Source: a virus | Direction: 5' to 3' (one strand) | Virus record (IMG/VR): IMGVR_UViG_3300027969_000014 | Coordinates: 1 to 36,588 of that record | Length of the DNA stretch: 36,588 nucleotides | Shown: one piece after another, positions 28,928-36,588 of the stretch | Numbering within the stretch: position 1 is the first letter of the stretch | Layout: each line of letters begins with the position of its first letter | Notes under the pieces: model-generated | Seen by the model: only the letters and a program-made list of their open reading frames with translations | What the model was told of the DNA's origin: nothing | Databases searched by the model: none | Position numbers and translations under genes: made by a program

Positions 28928-29410
28928 TTAACGTGATTTGTTCAATGTTTCATAAACAGTGTTGTAAGCATCAATGCAAGCATTCAATTGCCTGATGGCT
29001 TTGTCTCCATCGTCTGTAATGGCGACAAGAGATTTAGCAGTCTCTCCGTCAAGTTCGGCACTTGTTTGAACGCTATCTCCGCTGGCAACGGGGGTATCTG
29101 CGGTGGCTTGTACGGGGCAGACGGGGGCTTTGACAGGGAGCCGCAACCGCAAAGCACCAGAGTCAATATCCAAATTACGTTTTTGTTGAGCAAGTTTTGC
29201 ATCTTGATTTGCCTTTTGCAGTTTGGTGGATTGGGTCTGAACAACAGTTATAAGGGCTTGTTCCTTTACCCTTGCTTCAGCATTTAGGGTAGCAATCTCA
29301 AGTTGTTGACGAGCATTCTCATCCTCACCACCCTTGTAATAACCGCTACCAAAAGAACCAACTACTGCCATCAGGATGCCCAACAGCACCCAAGGATTAA
29401 ATAAACTCAT
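28928..29410 (-). CDS. Rz-like inner-membrane spanin
   Basis: This 160-residue protein has one N-terminal membrane helix (PWVLLGILMAVVGSFGSGYY) and a long periplasmic coiled coil (NARQQLEIATLNAEARVKEQ onward to about 85), the i-spanin layout. A second frame (28984-29202) nested inside encodes the matching lipoprotein. Spanins fuse inner and outer membranes at lysis of Gram-negative hosts. ATGA overlap with the holin-like gene upstream. Confidence 0.75.
   Translation of the reverse strand: MSLFNPWVLLGILMAVVGSFGSGYYKGGEDENARQQLEIATLNAEARVKEQALITVVQTQSTKLQKANQDAKLAQQKRNLDIDSGALRLRLPVKAPVCPVQATADTPVASGDSVQTSAELDGETAKSLVAITDDGDKAIRQLNACIDAYNTVYETLNKSR
28984..29202 (-). CDS. Rz1-like outer-membrane spanin lipoprotein (nested)
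   Basis: The start at ATG 29202 gives 72 residues: MQNLLNKNVIWILTLVLCGC, with a lipobox-like LCGC, then a Pro-rich stretch (KPPSAPYKPPQIPPLP). This is the Rz1 form: a short Pro-rich lipoprotein entirely embedded in the i-spanin gene in another frame. It confirms a Gram-negative host and a genuine overlapping gene. Confidence 0.8.
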   Translation of the reverse strand: MQNLLNKNVIWILTLVLCGCGSLSKPPSAPYKPPQIPPLPAEIAFKQVPNLTERLLNLLSPLQTMETKPSGN

Positions 29411-29733
29411 GGCTTTGGGGGCTCATCGTTGTCAGTGGCCTCTGCCTTAGCTGATGCTGTGGCTATTGCCTTAACACCAGACCTACCAGCTACACCACCA
29501 AGTACACCAGTAATGAACACCATGATGGTGCTAATCTGCTGTGTGTACACCTTATCAATAGCCGCCATACTGCCGTTCATGGGCTGTTGTACAAAAGAAA
29601 CAGAGTACAGGAACATACCCATAGAAGCTAACAAAATGCTCACCAATACTACGATAACGAATGCCCATACTCTGACCTCAATCTCATCAGCAGTCAGGCG
29701 ATTATTAGGTTTATATCCAATGGTAGCCATCAT
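29407..29733 (-). CDS. Holin-like two-TM protein
   Basis: This 108-residue protein has two membrane helices (VWAFVIVVLVSILLASMGMF, and STIMVFITGVLGGVAGRSG) separated by a short loop, an N-terminal polar part and an acidic C-terminus. It lies beside the spanin genes, so a holin or a lysis helper is likely. Two ATGs are adjacent at 29733 and 29730; the first gives the ATGA overlap with the lipoprotein gene. Confidence 0.6.
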   Translation of the reverse strand: MMATIGYKPNNRLTADEIEVRVWAFVIVVLVSILLASMGMFLYSVSFVQQPMNGSMAAIDKVYTQQISTIMVFITGVLGGVAGRSGVKAIATASAKAEATDNDEPPKP

Positions 29734-29915
29734 TTCTTCTCCTGTTCGGGTTTAACTAACATCTCTGGGCAAGTGCCAGAAGCGGTACAAATTGGGGGTT
29801 TGCATTCAACATTAGACCAATTTAATGGGTCTTGGCAAGGATAGCGGTAGCGGTCATCACAGCCAACTAACAGCACCAAAAGGATAGATAAGCCCCAAAT
29901 ACAATAAATGTTCAT
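29730..29915 (-). CDS. Small phage lipoprotein
   Basis: This 61-residue protein starts MNIYCIWGLSILLVLLVGC, a signal peptide with a lipobox (LVGC), followed by a Cys-rich tail: DRYRYPCQDPLNWSNVECKP then CTASGTC. The tail pattern is one I recall widely in environmental phages near lysis genes; function unknown. It is probably anchored in a membrane facing the periplasm. Confidence 0.7.
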   Translation of the reverse strand: MNIYCIWGLSILLVLLVGCDDRYRYPCQDPLNWSNVECKPPICTASGTCPEMLVKPEQEKK

Positions 29916-30190
29916 TTTTGCCTCTCTCTTTCAAGTTCTTTAATCACCTTTTGCACTTTTTCCTGCTGTTGTTTTGCTTCATGCTTTGCTTGCAATACAT
30001 CCATGTAAAGCATACCTAAAACAGGTAACAACAATACGACAAGAACACAAGCAGCAATCCATCCCACTACGTTCTCCCAATCTTGCTTACCAGACCTATT
30101 ACCATCCATAGGTATATTAGGAATAGGAAAGCTACCAACAGGTATGCTTGTTTTTCTGCTAGGAGTCGCTCCCTTTCCTTTCGTAGCCAT
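29912..30190 (-). CDS. One-TM protein with C-terminal coiled coil
   Basis: One membrane helix (GWIAACVLVVLLLPVLGMLY) is followed by a charged coiled coil (VLQAKHEAKQQQEKVQKVIK). The start is uncertain: the first ATG (30190) and one at 30109 both lack a clear ribosome site. The 5' part overlaps the preceding gene by about 120 bp. Position suggests a lysis or superinfection-type membrane role. Confidence 0.55.
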   Translation of the reverse strand: MATKGKGATPSRKTSIPVGSFPIPNIPMDGNRSGKQDWENVVGWIAACVLVVLLLPVLGMLYMDVLQAKHEAKQQQEKVQKVIKELERERQK

Positions 30191-30756
30191 GATTCTGCAT
30201 CCCGCATCTTCCTTGCTTTTGCTTGCTCTGCAGCAATGATGTCTCTCATGCTGAACACTTCTGAATACAACGCACCCATCTCAGGTGGAGATTGATAGAC
30301 CATGCACTCTCTGATCTGAACTACCAACCTCTCCATCTCTTGCTGTGCCAAAACCCTGTTCAGGGCTTCTTCCATCAAGTTCACATCATCAGAGAAAACT
30401 ACAGTCCTAGCCTTCTCCTCTGACTCCCTAATGTGTGCTTCTAACTGTTCCTGTAACTTAAAGAACTCACTCAGGTTCTTAACGATTTCAGCTTTGACTT
30501 GAGTTTCGTCAACAGCAACATAGTCAGACTTTTTAGCCCTTGCCACAGACTTTGCAGTTTCAGGCTTGGGACTACCGCCAAATAGTTTACGCAACGTACC
30601 CCAAAATCCTTTAACCTCTTTGCCAATGGCAATAACTTCATTAGCAGTGTTCCTGATCTCGACAAAAGATTCTTTAGCTTGCTTATAGAGGTCACAGCCA
30701 GCTTGGATGTTTTTGACCAAACCAGCCGCAAGAAGACAAATAGATATTGGATCAAT
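30067..30756 (-). CDS. Coiled-coil protein with C-terminal TM, apparent ATT start
   Basis: The frame reads from ATT at 30756, giving 229 residues: a short hydrophobic start (IDPISICLLAAGLVKNIQAG), then a long helical charged region (residues about 60-200) and a C-terminal membrane helix (AYLLVAFLFLIYLWMVIGLV). AGGAG stands six bases before the ATT, whereas the first conventional start is a TTG 36 bases downstream without a site. Related phage proteins, as I recall, begin MIDP or MDPI, supporting the longer form. Function unknown. Confidence 0.6.
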   Translation of the reverse strand: MDPISICLLAAGLVKNIQAGCDLYKQAKESFVEIRNTANEVIAIGKEVKGFWGTLRKLFGGSPKPETAKSVARAKKSDYVAVDETQVKAEIVKNLSEFFKLQEQLEAHIRESEEKARTVVFSDDVNLMEEALNRVLAQQEMERLVVQIRECMVYQSPPEMGALYSEVFSMRDIIAAEQAKARKMRDAESWLRKERERLLAEKQAYLLVAFLFLIYLWMVIGLVSKIGRT

Positions 30757-30765
30757 TTTGTACTC

Positions 30766-33700
30766 CTATCCAACAATTGCGGCAACATACTTTTGTGTTT
30801 CAGCAAAGTTTGGTACTTTGTTTCCAGCTTTTCTAACATTTCCTGCGCCAGCGTTGTAAGCCGCTGTTGCCAACTTGACATCGCCATTAAATGCTTTCAA
30901 TTGTTGCGCCCAATATCTAACTCCACCACGAACATTTTGGTCAAAGTTGTAAGGATCAACATTCAATTCTTTTGCAGTTGCTGGCATGAGTTGCATTACA
31001 CCAATAGCACCTTTGTTAGACAAGGCAACCTGTCTAAAATTAGACTCTTGTTTAGCAAGTTTTATTAAAAGAGGAATGTGTTCAGTAATGCCTAACTTTG
31101 TTGCTTCATCTTCAATAAGAGAGGAAACACGTTCTTTTTGAGGTTCTTTGTTAAATAAATTCTGTAACTCTTGAAACTCTTGCTCAGATAAACCTTCTGT
31201 TGGTTGTACTTGTTCAGGAGTTTGTTGAGTTTCAGGAGATGGAATAGTCTGTTCAGGAATTTGTTGATTCTCCTGAGTTCCTTCAGACTCCAAAATTCCA
31301 TTTGCAATCATTACTTGTTTCAAAGAACCAGTAGCTTTATCAATTGCTTCTTGTCTTCCAGAGGCCAATGAAGAGCGAGCCTTGTTTACGTTTGTAAGCA
31401 AGCTCTTAACTGTGTCTGGATTGGTAAACGCATTCATAAATGAAGCATTGTCAAGACGCTCTTTTCTGTTTCGCAAAAAACGGGCGGCAAGAGACAATGT
31501 TGCATATGTAGCAGAAAAAATTGGAGAAACAAAACTTGTAGCCGCAGTTATTCCAACATCTGTAGCCACACCTCCAAAGCCTCTTGCTTTTTTAGACAGT
31601 TCAAGTTCAATCTTGTCGCCCAAAAGATTAGTAGCTTTAATTAGCTTTTCAGCATTTTCTATTTCTGTCTTACCAAATGCCTTCTCAAATGCAGATTTAT
31701 TTTTATTGATAAATCCTAAAGAGTCATCTTGTTTAAACGCTGTGTCCAACATTGCCCGTTGAACACCTTTCATTTCACTACCTGTTGTATCTTTTTTGGC
31801 AACAGAAAGCAATTTGTTGAGCATTTCAGGTTTAGAAAAAGCACCTGATTCATTTGTGTTGAACACATCTTCTAAACGTGTTTTGCGAATCAATGTGTTT
31901 GTAGATGCGTCTGCCAAATCAGCCACTGCTTGTTCTGCATTGGCTCTTGTCTTTCCGTAGGCCTCAAGATTTATAGATAATTTCTCAAATTTATTTTTTA
32001 TTTCAGGAACAATCCTAAATACATCTTGATTTCCACGAATGAAACTCTTAACAGCATTAGGATTAATTGTTCCATCTGGCTTAACAGAACTTTCTTTATT
32101 CAAGAAAATATGAGTTATTGCATCAGTTAATGCGTTAATAGACTCTGGGGTTCTTCCATTGATGTTGATGTACTGGTTTACAACTTCTGGACTGTCAAAT
32201 TTCTTAAAAACATCTTCATTCTTGATGACATCGCCAAAACGATTCTTTCTTGAAAGCTGACCACCAATCCCTTCATAGAAAGGATTCATAAACTCTTTGC
32301 CGTACTCTTGCTTTAGCTGTATGTAGCGGTCACCAAAGTCTCCACCAATGCTCTTGATTTGTTTATCAAGAACATCTTTTGCAGATTCAAGTTGACGCAA
32401 ACCAATTCGTGCATTGGCATCACCAGCAGTAGAGGCACGATAACGTATCCCAACTTCTTTGTTTAACTCTCTTGAATACTGGTCAATCAATGAGAAAGGT
32501 GAGCCAGATTGGTCGCTTACGTTATTACGAAATCCTTCAATTGCTTTTTGCAAAACAGGTGGTAATGTTTGGAATAAATTATCATCAATGGCTTGAGTTG
32601 CATTAAAGACTTTTTGAACACCATCTTGACTCAAACTTATGTTGTTTATATCAGCTTCTTTGTTCAAGTATTCAAATGCAGTTTCGTAATAACCCTTTTT
32701 TGCATTCTTTTGAACTTCAATTGCTTTTCTAATGTTCTCACCAAGAACATCTTGGAACTTGCCAGAACTAGACAAGAATTTTTCTGACATATTTTTGATG
32801 GCATCATCAGCATATGCGCTTAAACCTTGCAATGTTTTGAGTTTTTGAACATTCTCAGAACCAAACGATTGCAACACGCTGTTAGATGTTGGGAACAATT
32901 GATCAATTTTGCTTTGAAGTGCATTTTCAGAAGCATTACGATTTGTTCTAACAGTATTGATTGCCTCAATATTGTTTGCGCCAGCTTCTTTAGCCAACTG
33001 AGCAATACTCAATTCTTTAGTAATTTCAGCCAAATTAGGGTTGTAATCTTTACCAAGGAATGATTTCAAGTCAGCAGCATCTTGAAACTTTTGTGCAATT
33101 ACTGGGTCTTTTGAAACCAAGTCTGACAATGTTCTAGGAATTGGCTCTTTGGCTGGCATCAAAATGTCACCAGCAATCTTAAACGGCGCAGCAACTGCTT
33201 TGAATGGGGCGGTAACAATCTTTCCTGCAACTGGCACTGCTCCACTAATAAGGCCACTTGTTGCGGCTTCTTCTGCGGCTTGCTCTACATCAAAAGCACC
33301 TTGACCAAATGTTCTTGCACCAGAGGTTACTCCACCAGCCAATGTGCCGCCAGCAGTTGTTCTAGCAACATTTGTCAACAAACTTGCGCCTCTAACTGGC
33401 GCTAAAACTCCACCTAAAGCTAATGCTGTAGGGTCAGCTAATCCAGAAACCATCTGTGAACTAAACAGTTTTGGCTCTTGTGTTGCATATCTAGCAACAT
33501 TTGAAACAGATTCAGCAACTCGTGGAATAAAGTCTGTTGATCTTCCTTCCATAGCGGCAATTTGATTCTGTATGTCTTTTTCTCGATCTGCTTTTGATTG
33601 TGCTATATCAAGTTCTCTTTGAGACTGCTCAGAACCTAATGCCGCCGACAAACGAGTAAGCCCACCAACAACAAGGTTAGACGCAATATTGCCTTCACCT

Positions 33701-33966
33701 CGACCAGTAAGAGTCTCTAAGGCTCTACGACCTGTATATCCAGCATAGCCTTCTTTCTCTAATTGAGCTTTTTGTTTTGCCAATTGCTGTTGTTGCTCTG
33801 CGGCTCTTCGTGCGGCGATGTATTGAAGTGGGCTTGTAATTCCAGTTAAAGCCATTCCTCTGCCGCCACCAGCACTTTGTTGTGTAACAGGCGCTTCTTG
33901 AGGGGCTTGTTCTCTAACGCCAAGTAAAGATTTTAGTTCTTCAAACTCTTGTTCTGACAATGCCAT
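30766..33966 (-). CDS. Large internal virion protein with C-terminal transglycosylase domain
   Basis: This 1066-residue protein is largely helical, with an Ala/Gly-rich region at about 180-260 and long charged helices to about 900. The final 117 residues are a lytic transglycosylase (SLT) domain: AKQESNFR with catalytic Glu974, GAIGVMQLMP (987-996) and ATAAYNAGAGNV (about 1033-1044). Such ejected proteins open the cell wall and form the DNA conduit in podoviruses. In T7 the SLT domain is at the N-terminus of gp16; here it is at the C-terminus. Confidence 0.85.
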   Translation of the reverse strand: MALSEQEFEELKSLLGVREQAPQEAPVTQQSAGGGRGMALTGITSPLQYIAARRAAEQQQQLAKQKAQLEKEGYAGYTGRRALETLTGRGEGNIASNLVVGGLTRLSAALGSEQSQRELDIAQSKADREKDIQNQIAAMEGRSTDFIPRVAESVSNVARYATQEPKLFSSQMVSGLADPTALALGGVLAPVRGASLLTNVARTTAGGTLAGGVTSGARTFGQGAFDVEQAAEEAATSGLISGAVPVAGKIVTAPFKAVAAPFKIAGDILMPAKEPIPRTLSDLVSKDPVIAQKFQDAADLKSFLGKDYNPNLAEITKELSIAQLAKEAGANNIEAINTVRTNRNASENALQSKIDQLFPTSNSVLQSFGSENVQKLKTLQGLSAYADDAIKNMSEKFLSSSGKFQDVLGENIRKAIEVQKNAKKGYYETAFEYLNKEADINNISLSQDGVQKVFNATQAIDDNLFQTLPPVLQKAIEGFRNNVSDQSGSPFSLIDQYSRELNKEVGIRYRASTAGDANARIGLRQLESAKDVLDKQIKSIGGDFGDRYIQLKQEYGKEFMNPFYEGIGGQLSRKNRFGDVIKNEDVFKKFDSPEVVNQYININGRTPESINALTDAITHIFLNKESSVKPDGTINPNAVKSFIRGNQDVFRIVPEIKNKFEKLSINLEAYGKTRANAEQAVADLADASTNTLIRKTRLEDVFNTNESGAFSKPEMLNKLLSVAKKDTTGSEMKGVQRAMLDTAFKQDDSLGFINKNKSAFEKAFGKTEIENAEKLIKATNLLGDKIELELSKKARGFGGVATDVGITAATSFVSPIFSATYATLSLAARFLRNRKERLDNASFMNAFTNPDTVKSLLTNVNKARSSLASGRQEAIDKATGSLKQVMIANGILESEGTQENQQIPEQTIPSPETQQTPEQVQPTEGLSEQEFQELQNLFNKEPQKERVSSLIEDEATKLGITEHIPLLIKLAKQESNFRQVALSNKGAIGVMQLMPATAKELNVDPYNFDQNVRGGVRYWAQQLKAFNGDVKLATAAYNAGAGNVRKAGNKVPNFAETQKYVAAIVG

Positions 33967-33974
33967 GATTTTGT

Positions 33975-35204
33975 TTACTTTCCAAGAAGTTTTCTTTGCT
34001 CAGGACTTGCTTTATTTAGTAATTCTTGCGCTCTAGATGTTGGAGTTGTACCTGCTGCTGGCGCTGCTTTTGATGCTGGAGTTGCACCTGTTGTTGGACT
34101 TGTACCAGATTGTGGTTGATTTGGAACATTTCTGACACGAGATTGTAGATAAACTTCATTTGACTTCAAAACCTCTGCTTGACCTTGTTTTAAACGATTT
34201 AACGCCTGTGCTGCACCAGTGTTTGTGTTCAGCTTTAAATATCCTTCAATTTGTTTTTGCGCTCTGATTGCATCATCTTTTGCTTGAACACCTTTAGCAG
34301 CATTAAGAATTGTTTGAACACCCTCATCTATGTAAGACCGAATATCATCTTGAACTCTTGTGTTTTCTGATGGTTCTCCAAACATACCAGTAGCTTCAGC
34401 CGCTGCTTTAATGTTACTGAAAACTCCAAAAGTAACTTTAGGATTTTTACCAGTTACCAACTTTAAATAATCGTCAGTTTTTGTAAGTTTTCCTTGCAAA
34501 AGAGAACTTGCTTGTTTTACTTCAGCAATGTCTTTTATTTCCGCATCAGTTGGTGGCTTTGCTCCAGCTTTTACTTGTTCAACATATTGATATTGAGCAA
34601 CTGAATCATTTGGATAAAGAATATTTGCTTGTGAATACAAGGCTTTTTCTGCTTTAGCGGCAGGAGTAAGTTTGCTTAATCCCATAGCTTCTGCAAATGC
34701 ACCTTCATTAGAAGCAATAGCCCTAGCTTCATTTTCATTAGCAACAACATTAGCCTCCATAAGTGCTTTAACTCGTGACGCTATAACAGTTTGTTTTTCA
34801 GTTGCTGAACGCTCTCTTTCAGCTTGAACGCCTTTATATTCGGCAATCTGTGCTCCTTCTTTTTCAATCTTCATACCTTCTTGTGCAAGAAGAATAGCAA
34901 ATTGAGGGTCGCCACTTGAGGCGGCAATCCTTGCCAATGATCTATAAGAATTAGGATCGGTTTGGTCAAGTTGACTAGCCAACTGTTGACGTTGTGAAAT
35001 TAACTTTAACTGTGGGTCTTGACCACCCAAAGCACCGCCAACAGTTTCTCCCAACTGTTGTCCAGCACGATAGAATCCATAACTAGCTTTTTCCTTTGGG
35101 TCTAATTTAGAATAAGACAGCGCACGTTCTCTTGCCGCCGTATCTTGGTTTAATTGATACTGCTCAGGAGAGGTAAATAAACCGAGAATGTCTGAAGTTG
35201 CCAT
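33975..35204 (-). CDS. Internal virion / ejection protein
   Basis: This 409-residue, mostly helical protein is Ala/Gln/Lys-rich, with DPKEKASYGFYRAGQQLGET near residue 35, coiled-coil-prone middle segments and a low-complexity Pro/Thr/Ala tail (about 360-395). It sits between two other putative ejection proteins. Length and composition match the second of the three podovirus core proteins. AAGGA lies upstream of the ATG. Confidence 0.65.
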   Translation of the reverse strand: MATSDILGLFTSPEQYQLNQDTAARERALSYSKLDPKEKASYGFYRAGQQLGETVGGALGGQDPQLKLISQRQQLASQLDQTDPNSYRSLARIAASSGDPQFAILLAQEGMKIEKEGAQIAEYKGVQAERERSATEKQTVIASRVKALMEANVVANENEARAIASNEGAFAEAMGLSKLTPAAKAEKALYSQANILYPNDSVAQYQYVEQVKAGAKPPTDAEIKDIAEVKQASSLLQGKLTKTDDYLKLVTGKNPKVTFGVFSNIKAAAEATGMFGEPSENTRVQDDIRSYIDEGVQTILNAAKGVQAKDDAIRAQKQIEGYLKLNTNTGAAQALNRLKQGQAEVLKSNEVYLQSRVRNVPNQPQSGTSPTTGATPASKAAPAAGTTPTSRAQELLNKASPEQRKLLGK

Positions 35205-35213
35205 GATTATTCC

Positions 35214-36395
35214 TTAAGGGCCGTATGAGCCATCATATGAAAATGAAGATTGTGGTTGGTTATAGTATGTACCTTGCTGGGCTAAAAGCGTATTTTGATC
35301 TGGACTCATAAATGGACTACCTGTATATCCAGTTTGTACTGGTTGACCACCACCAAACAATCGTTCAAATCCAGTTGATAATTTTTTAGTATCTAATCCT
35401 CCAGCAATAACATCGCTAATGGGACTTTGTCCTGAGCCCATTTGTCGACTTAATGCCGCATTTGCACCACCCCTAAATAAGAATTCACCAACATTAGCAC
35501 CAGCAGTAGAGGACTTACCCCCTAACTCTGAGCCTAATCTTAATGGTTCTTGACCAAGCCCCTCAATTGCTTGACCAGCACCCAAATAACCTGTAAATGG
35601 GCTCAATGCGCCAACCTGACCAGCTTGATACTGACCTAACATCCCTGCACCAGTACCAAACAAACCAGCACCAAACGCAACATTACGCTGTCCTTCAGCC
35701 TGTGCCTGTGCAGCCAACTGAGCATCCTGTTGAGCAATAGCGTTGTAATAGGCTTCTAACTCAGGTGTAGTAGCACCCAATCCAGCCATACCGCTAGGGC
35801 GCATACCTGTAGCGCCTACAGACAGTCCACTACGACCTTGTTGGAACAACTGGTTCTGCAACTGTGCCATCTGACGCTCACGGCTAGGGGCAAGCAAATC
35901 CTGTTGCTGTTGAATGTATTTAGCCGCAACATCTTGAGGGCTCTGTGCAAGATACTGCTGACCCAAGCCAAACAATCCACCAGCCGCCTGAGACAAGGGC
36001 TGAAACTGTTGTTGAGCAAGTTCTGCTTGCGTTAAAGCACCGCCTGTAAGACCCATTAAACGATCTTGATAGGCTTTTAGTTCAGGGCTAAGTTCATAAC
36101 CAGCACCAGTTAAGTAGCCTTCAGATGCCGCCCGTATTTGATAATCCCTTTGTGCAGCCGCAAATTCTTCAGGCGTTGCATAGTCAGTTGCGACAGGTGG
36201 GTTAACACCTTTTATTCCATACTGAAAATTAGATTTACCAAATCGTGTGGTGATTCCAACAGGGCGAAACTTAGCCGCTTCAGCCGCTAACCTAGCTGAT
36301 TCAAGTTGAGCGTTGGCAGATGTATTTGCCGCTGACTCTGTAGCAGAAGCCTGTTCACTTGCCCCTAAAAATCCTAATACTGCACTAATAGGCAT
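35214..36395 (-). CDS. Ala/Gln-rich internal virion protein
   Basis: This 393-residue protein starts MPISAVLGFLGASEQASATE and has a long Ala/Gln-rich helical region with QQQDLLAPSRERQMAQLQNQ and a Gly-rich segment (GAGLFGTGAGMLGQYQ), as in podovirus internal head proteins that leave the capsid with DNA. The tail is Gly/Tyr/Pro-rich. It starts one base from the cupin stop when the genome is closed; its first codons lie inside the 228-bp repeat. Confidence 0.65.
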   Translation of the reverse strand: MPISAVLGFLGASEQASATESAANTSANAQLESARLAAEAAKFRPVGITTRFGKSNFQYGIKGVNPPVATDYATPEEFAAAQRDYQIRAASEGYLTGAGYELSPELKAYQDRLMGLTGGALTQAELAQQQFQPLSQAAGGLFGLGQQYLAQSPQDVAAKYIQQQQDLLAPSRERQMAQLQNQLFQQGRSGLSVGATGMRPSGMAGLGATTPELEAYYNAIAQQDAQLAAQAQAEGQRNVAFGAGLFGTGAGMLGQYQAGQVGALSPFTGYLGAGQAIEGLGQEPLRLGSELGGKSSTAGANVGEFLFRGGANAALSRQMGSGQSPISDVIAGGLDTKKLSTGFERLFGGGQPVQTGYTGSPFMSPDQNTLLAQQGTYYNQPQSSFSYDGSYGP

Positions 36396-36588
36396 ATCAA
36401 TCCCCTTTAATCAAAATCTCATCCACTTTAGACAAGTCTTTCTCGTCTGTGGCATGAATACAAAACCAAACACAATCAGTAATCGCTTTAACGCCGTGAA
36501 TCAATCCAGCCTTAATCTCTAAACAAGCAGGGGCAGTCACAATATCAATCTCGTCACCACGCAAAACAGCAACCTTACCTTCAGCCAA
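36361..36588. repeat. Right copy of the 228-bp terminal repeat
   Basis: Identical to 1-228. Closing the contig here restores the cupin gene and makes the leftward late block continuous across the junction. Confidence 0.95.
36397..36588 (-). CDS. Cupin gene, partial copy at contig end
   Basis: This is the 3' part of the gene at 37-333, cut by the end of the window (the 5' codons are missing). It is not a second gene. Confidence 0.9.
   Translation of the reverse strand: MAEGKVAVLRGDEIDIVTAPACLEIKAGLIHGVKAITDCVWFCIHATDEKDLSKVDEILIKGD

Noticed and set aside
30471-30887. 138-codon minus-strand frame with many Leu/Ser/Lys
   Set aside because: It runs across the end of the internal virion gene and the start of the next one, in a frame alternative to both. 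Composition is a shifted reading of Lys/Ala-rich helices.
36397-36588. Second cupin gene at the right end
   Set aside because: It is the repeated contig end, identical to the left end, not a paralogue.
1-36588. CRISPR arrays, insertion sequences, integrase/att sites
   Set aside because: No regularly spaced repeat arrays, transposase motifs, tyrosine or serine recombinase motifs were seen on either strand.

Overview
The window is one complete, circularly closing genome of a tailed phage with podovirus-type virion genes. Bases 1-228 reappear exactly at 36361-36588, so the unit is about 36,360 bp. A Gram-negative host is indicated by a nested Rz/Rz1-type spanin pair and two phage lipoproteins with lipoboxes. 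Several protein types resemble ones I associate with freshwater and marine phage metagenomes, but no host genus can be read from the sequence.

Layout. A leftward late block starts at 16202 and runs to base 37, then continues through the closure from 36395 down to 27712. In order it encodes a putative small terminase, large terminase, portal, a collagen-like tail fibre, a lectin-like protein, a fibre-assembly-like protein, a PAPS sulfotransferase, an APS kinase, scaffold, major capsid protein and a run of small structural-region proteins. These are followed by the two tail-tube (nozzle) proteins, an S74 chaperone-ended fibre, a cupin, three large internal virion proteins (one ending in a transglycosylase domain) and a membrane/lysis group (lipoprotein, holin-like protein, i-spanin with embedded o-spanin, phosphoesterase). 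Two terminator-like hairpins flank the gene beside the capsid gene. A 754-base control region (16203-16956) packed with repeats and palindromes separates this block from a rightward set of small genes (16957-18319).

A leftward DNA-metabolism block (18416-21951) carries a RuvC-like resolvase, a PP-loop PAPS-reductase-family enzyme, a C5-cytosine methyltransferase that shares almost all its DNA with a second open frame, a replication initiator-like protein and a small ribbon-helix-helix-like regulator next to palindromic operators. A rightward block (22068-26859) carries an ERF annealing protein, a YqaJ exonuclease, an AlpA-like protein, an SSB-like protein, a TGT/DpdA-like transglycosylase and, overlapping it by four bases, a YhhQ-like queuosine-precursor transporter. 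A convergent M15 endolysin and a very acidic small protein complete the circle.

How it works together. No DNA or RNA polymerase, primase, helicase, integrase or reverse transcriptase was recognised, so replication and transcription appear to rely on the host. Recombination proteins are phage-encoded. The most interesting content is chemical: a putative 7-deazaguanine base-exchange and precursor-import pair, a cytosine methylase with a coextensive second reading frame, and an APS kinase/sulfotransferase pair inside the virion gene block. All functional names are assigned by reading motifs; no database search was run.
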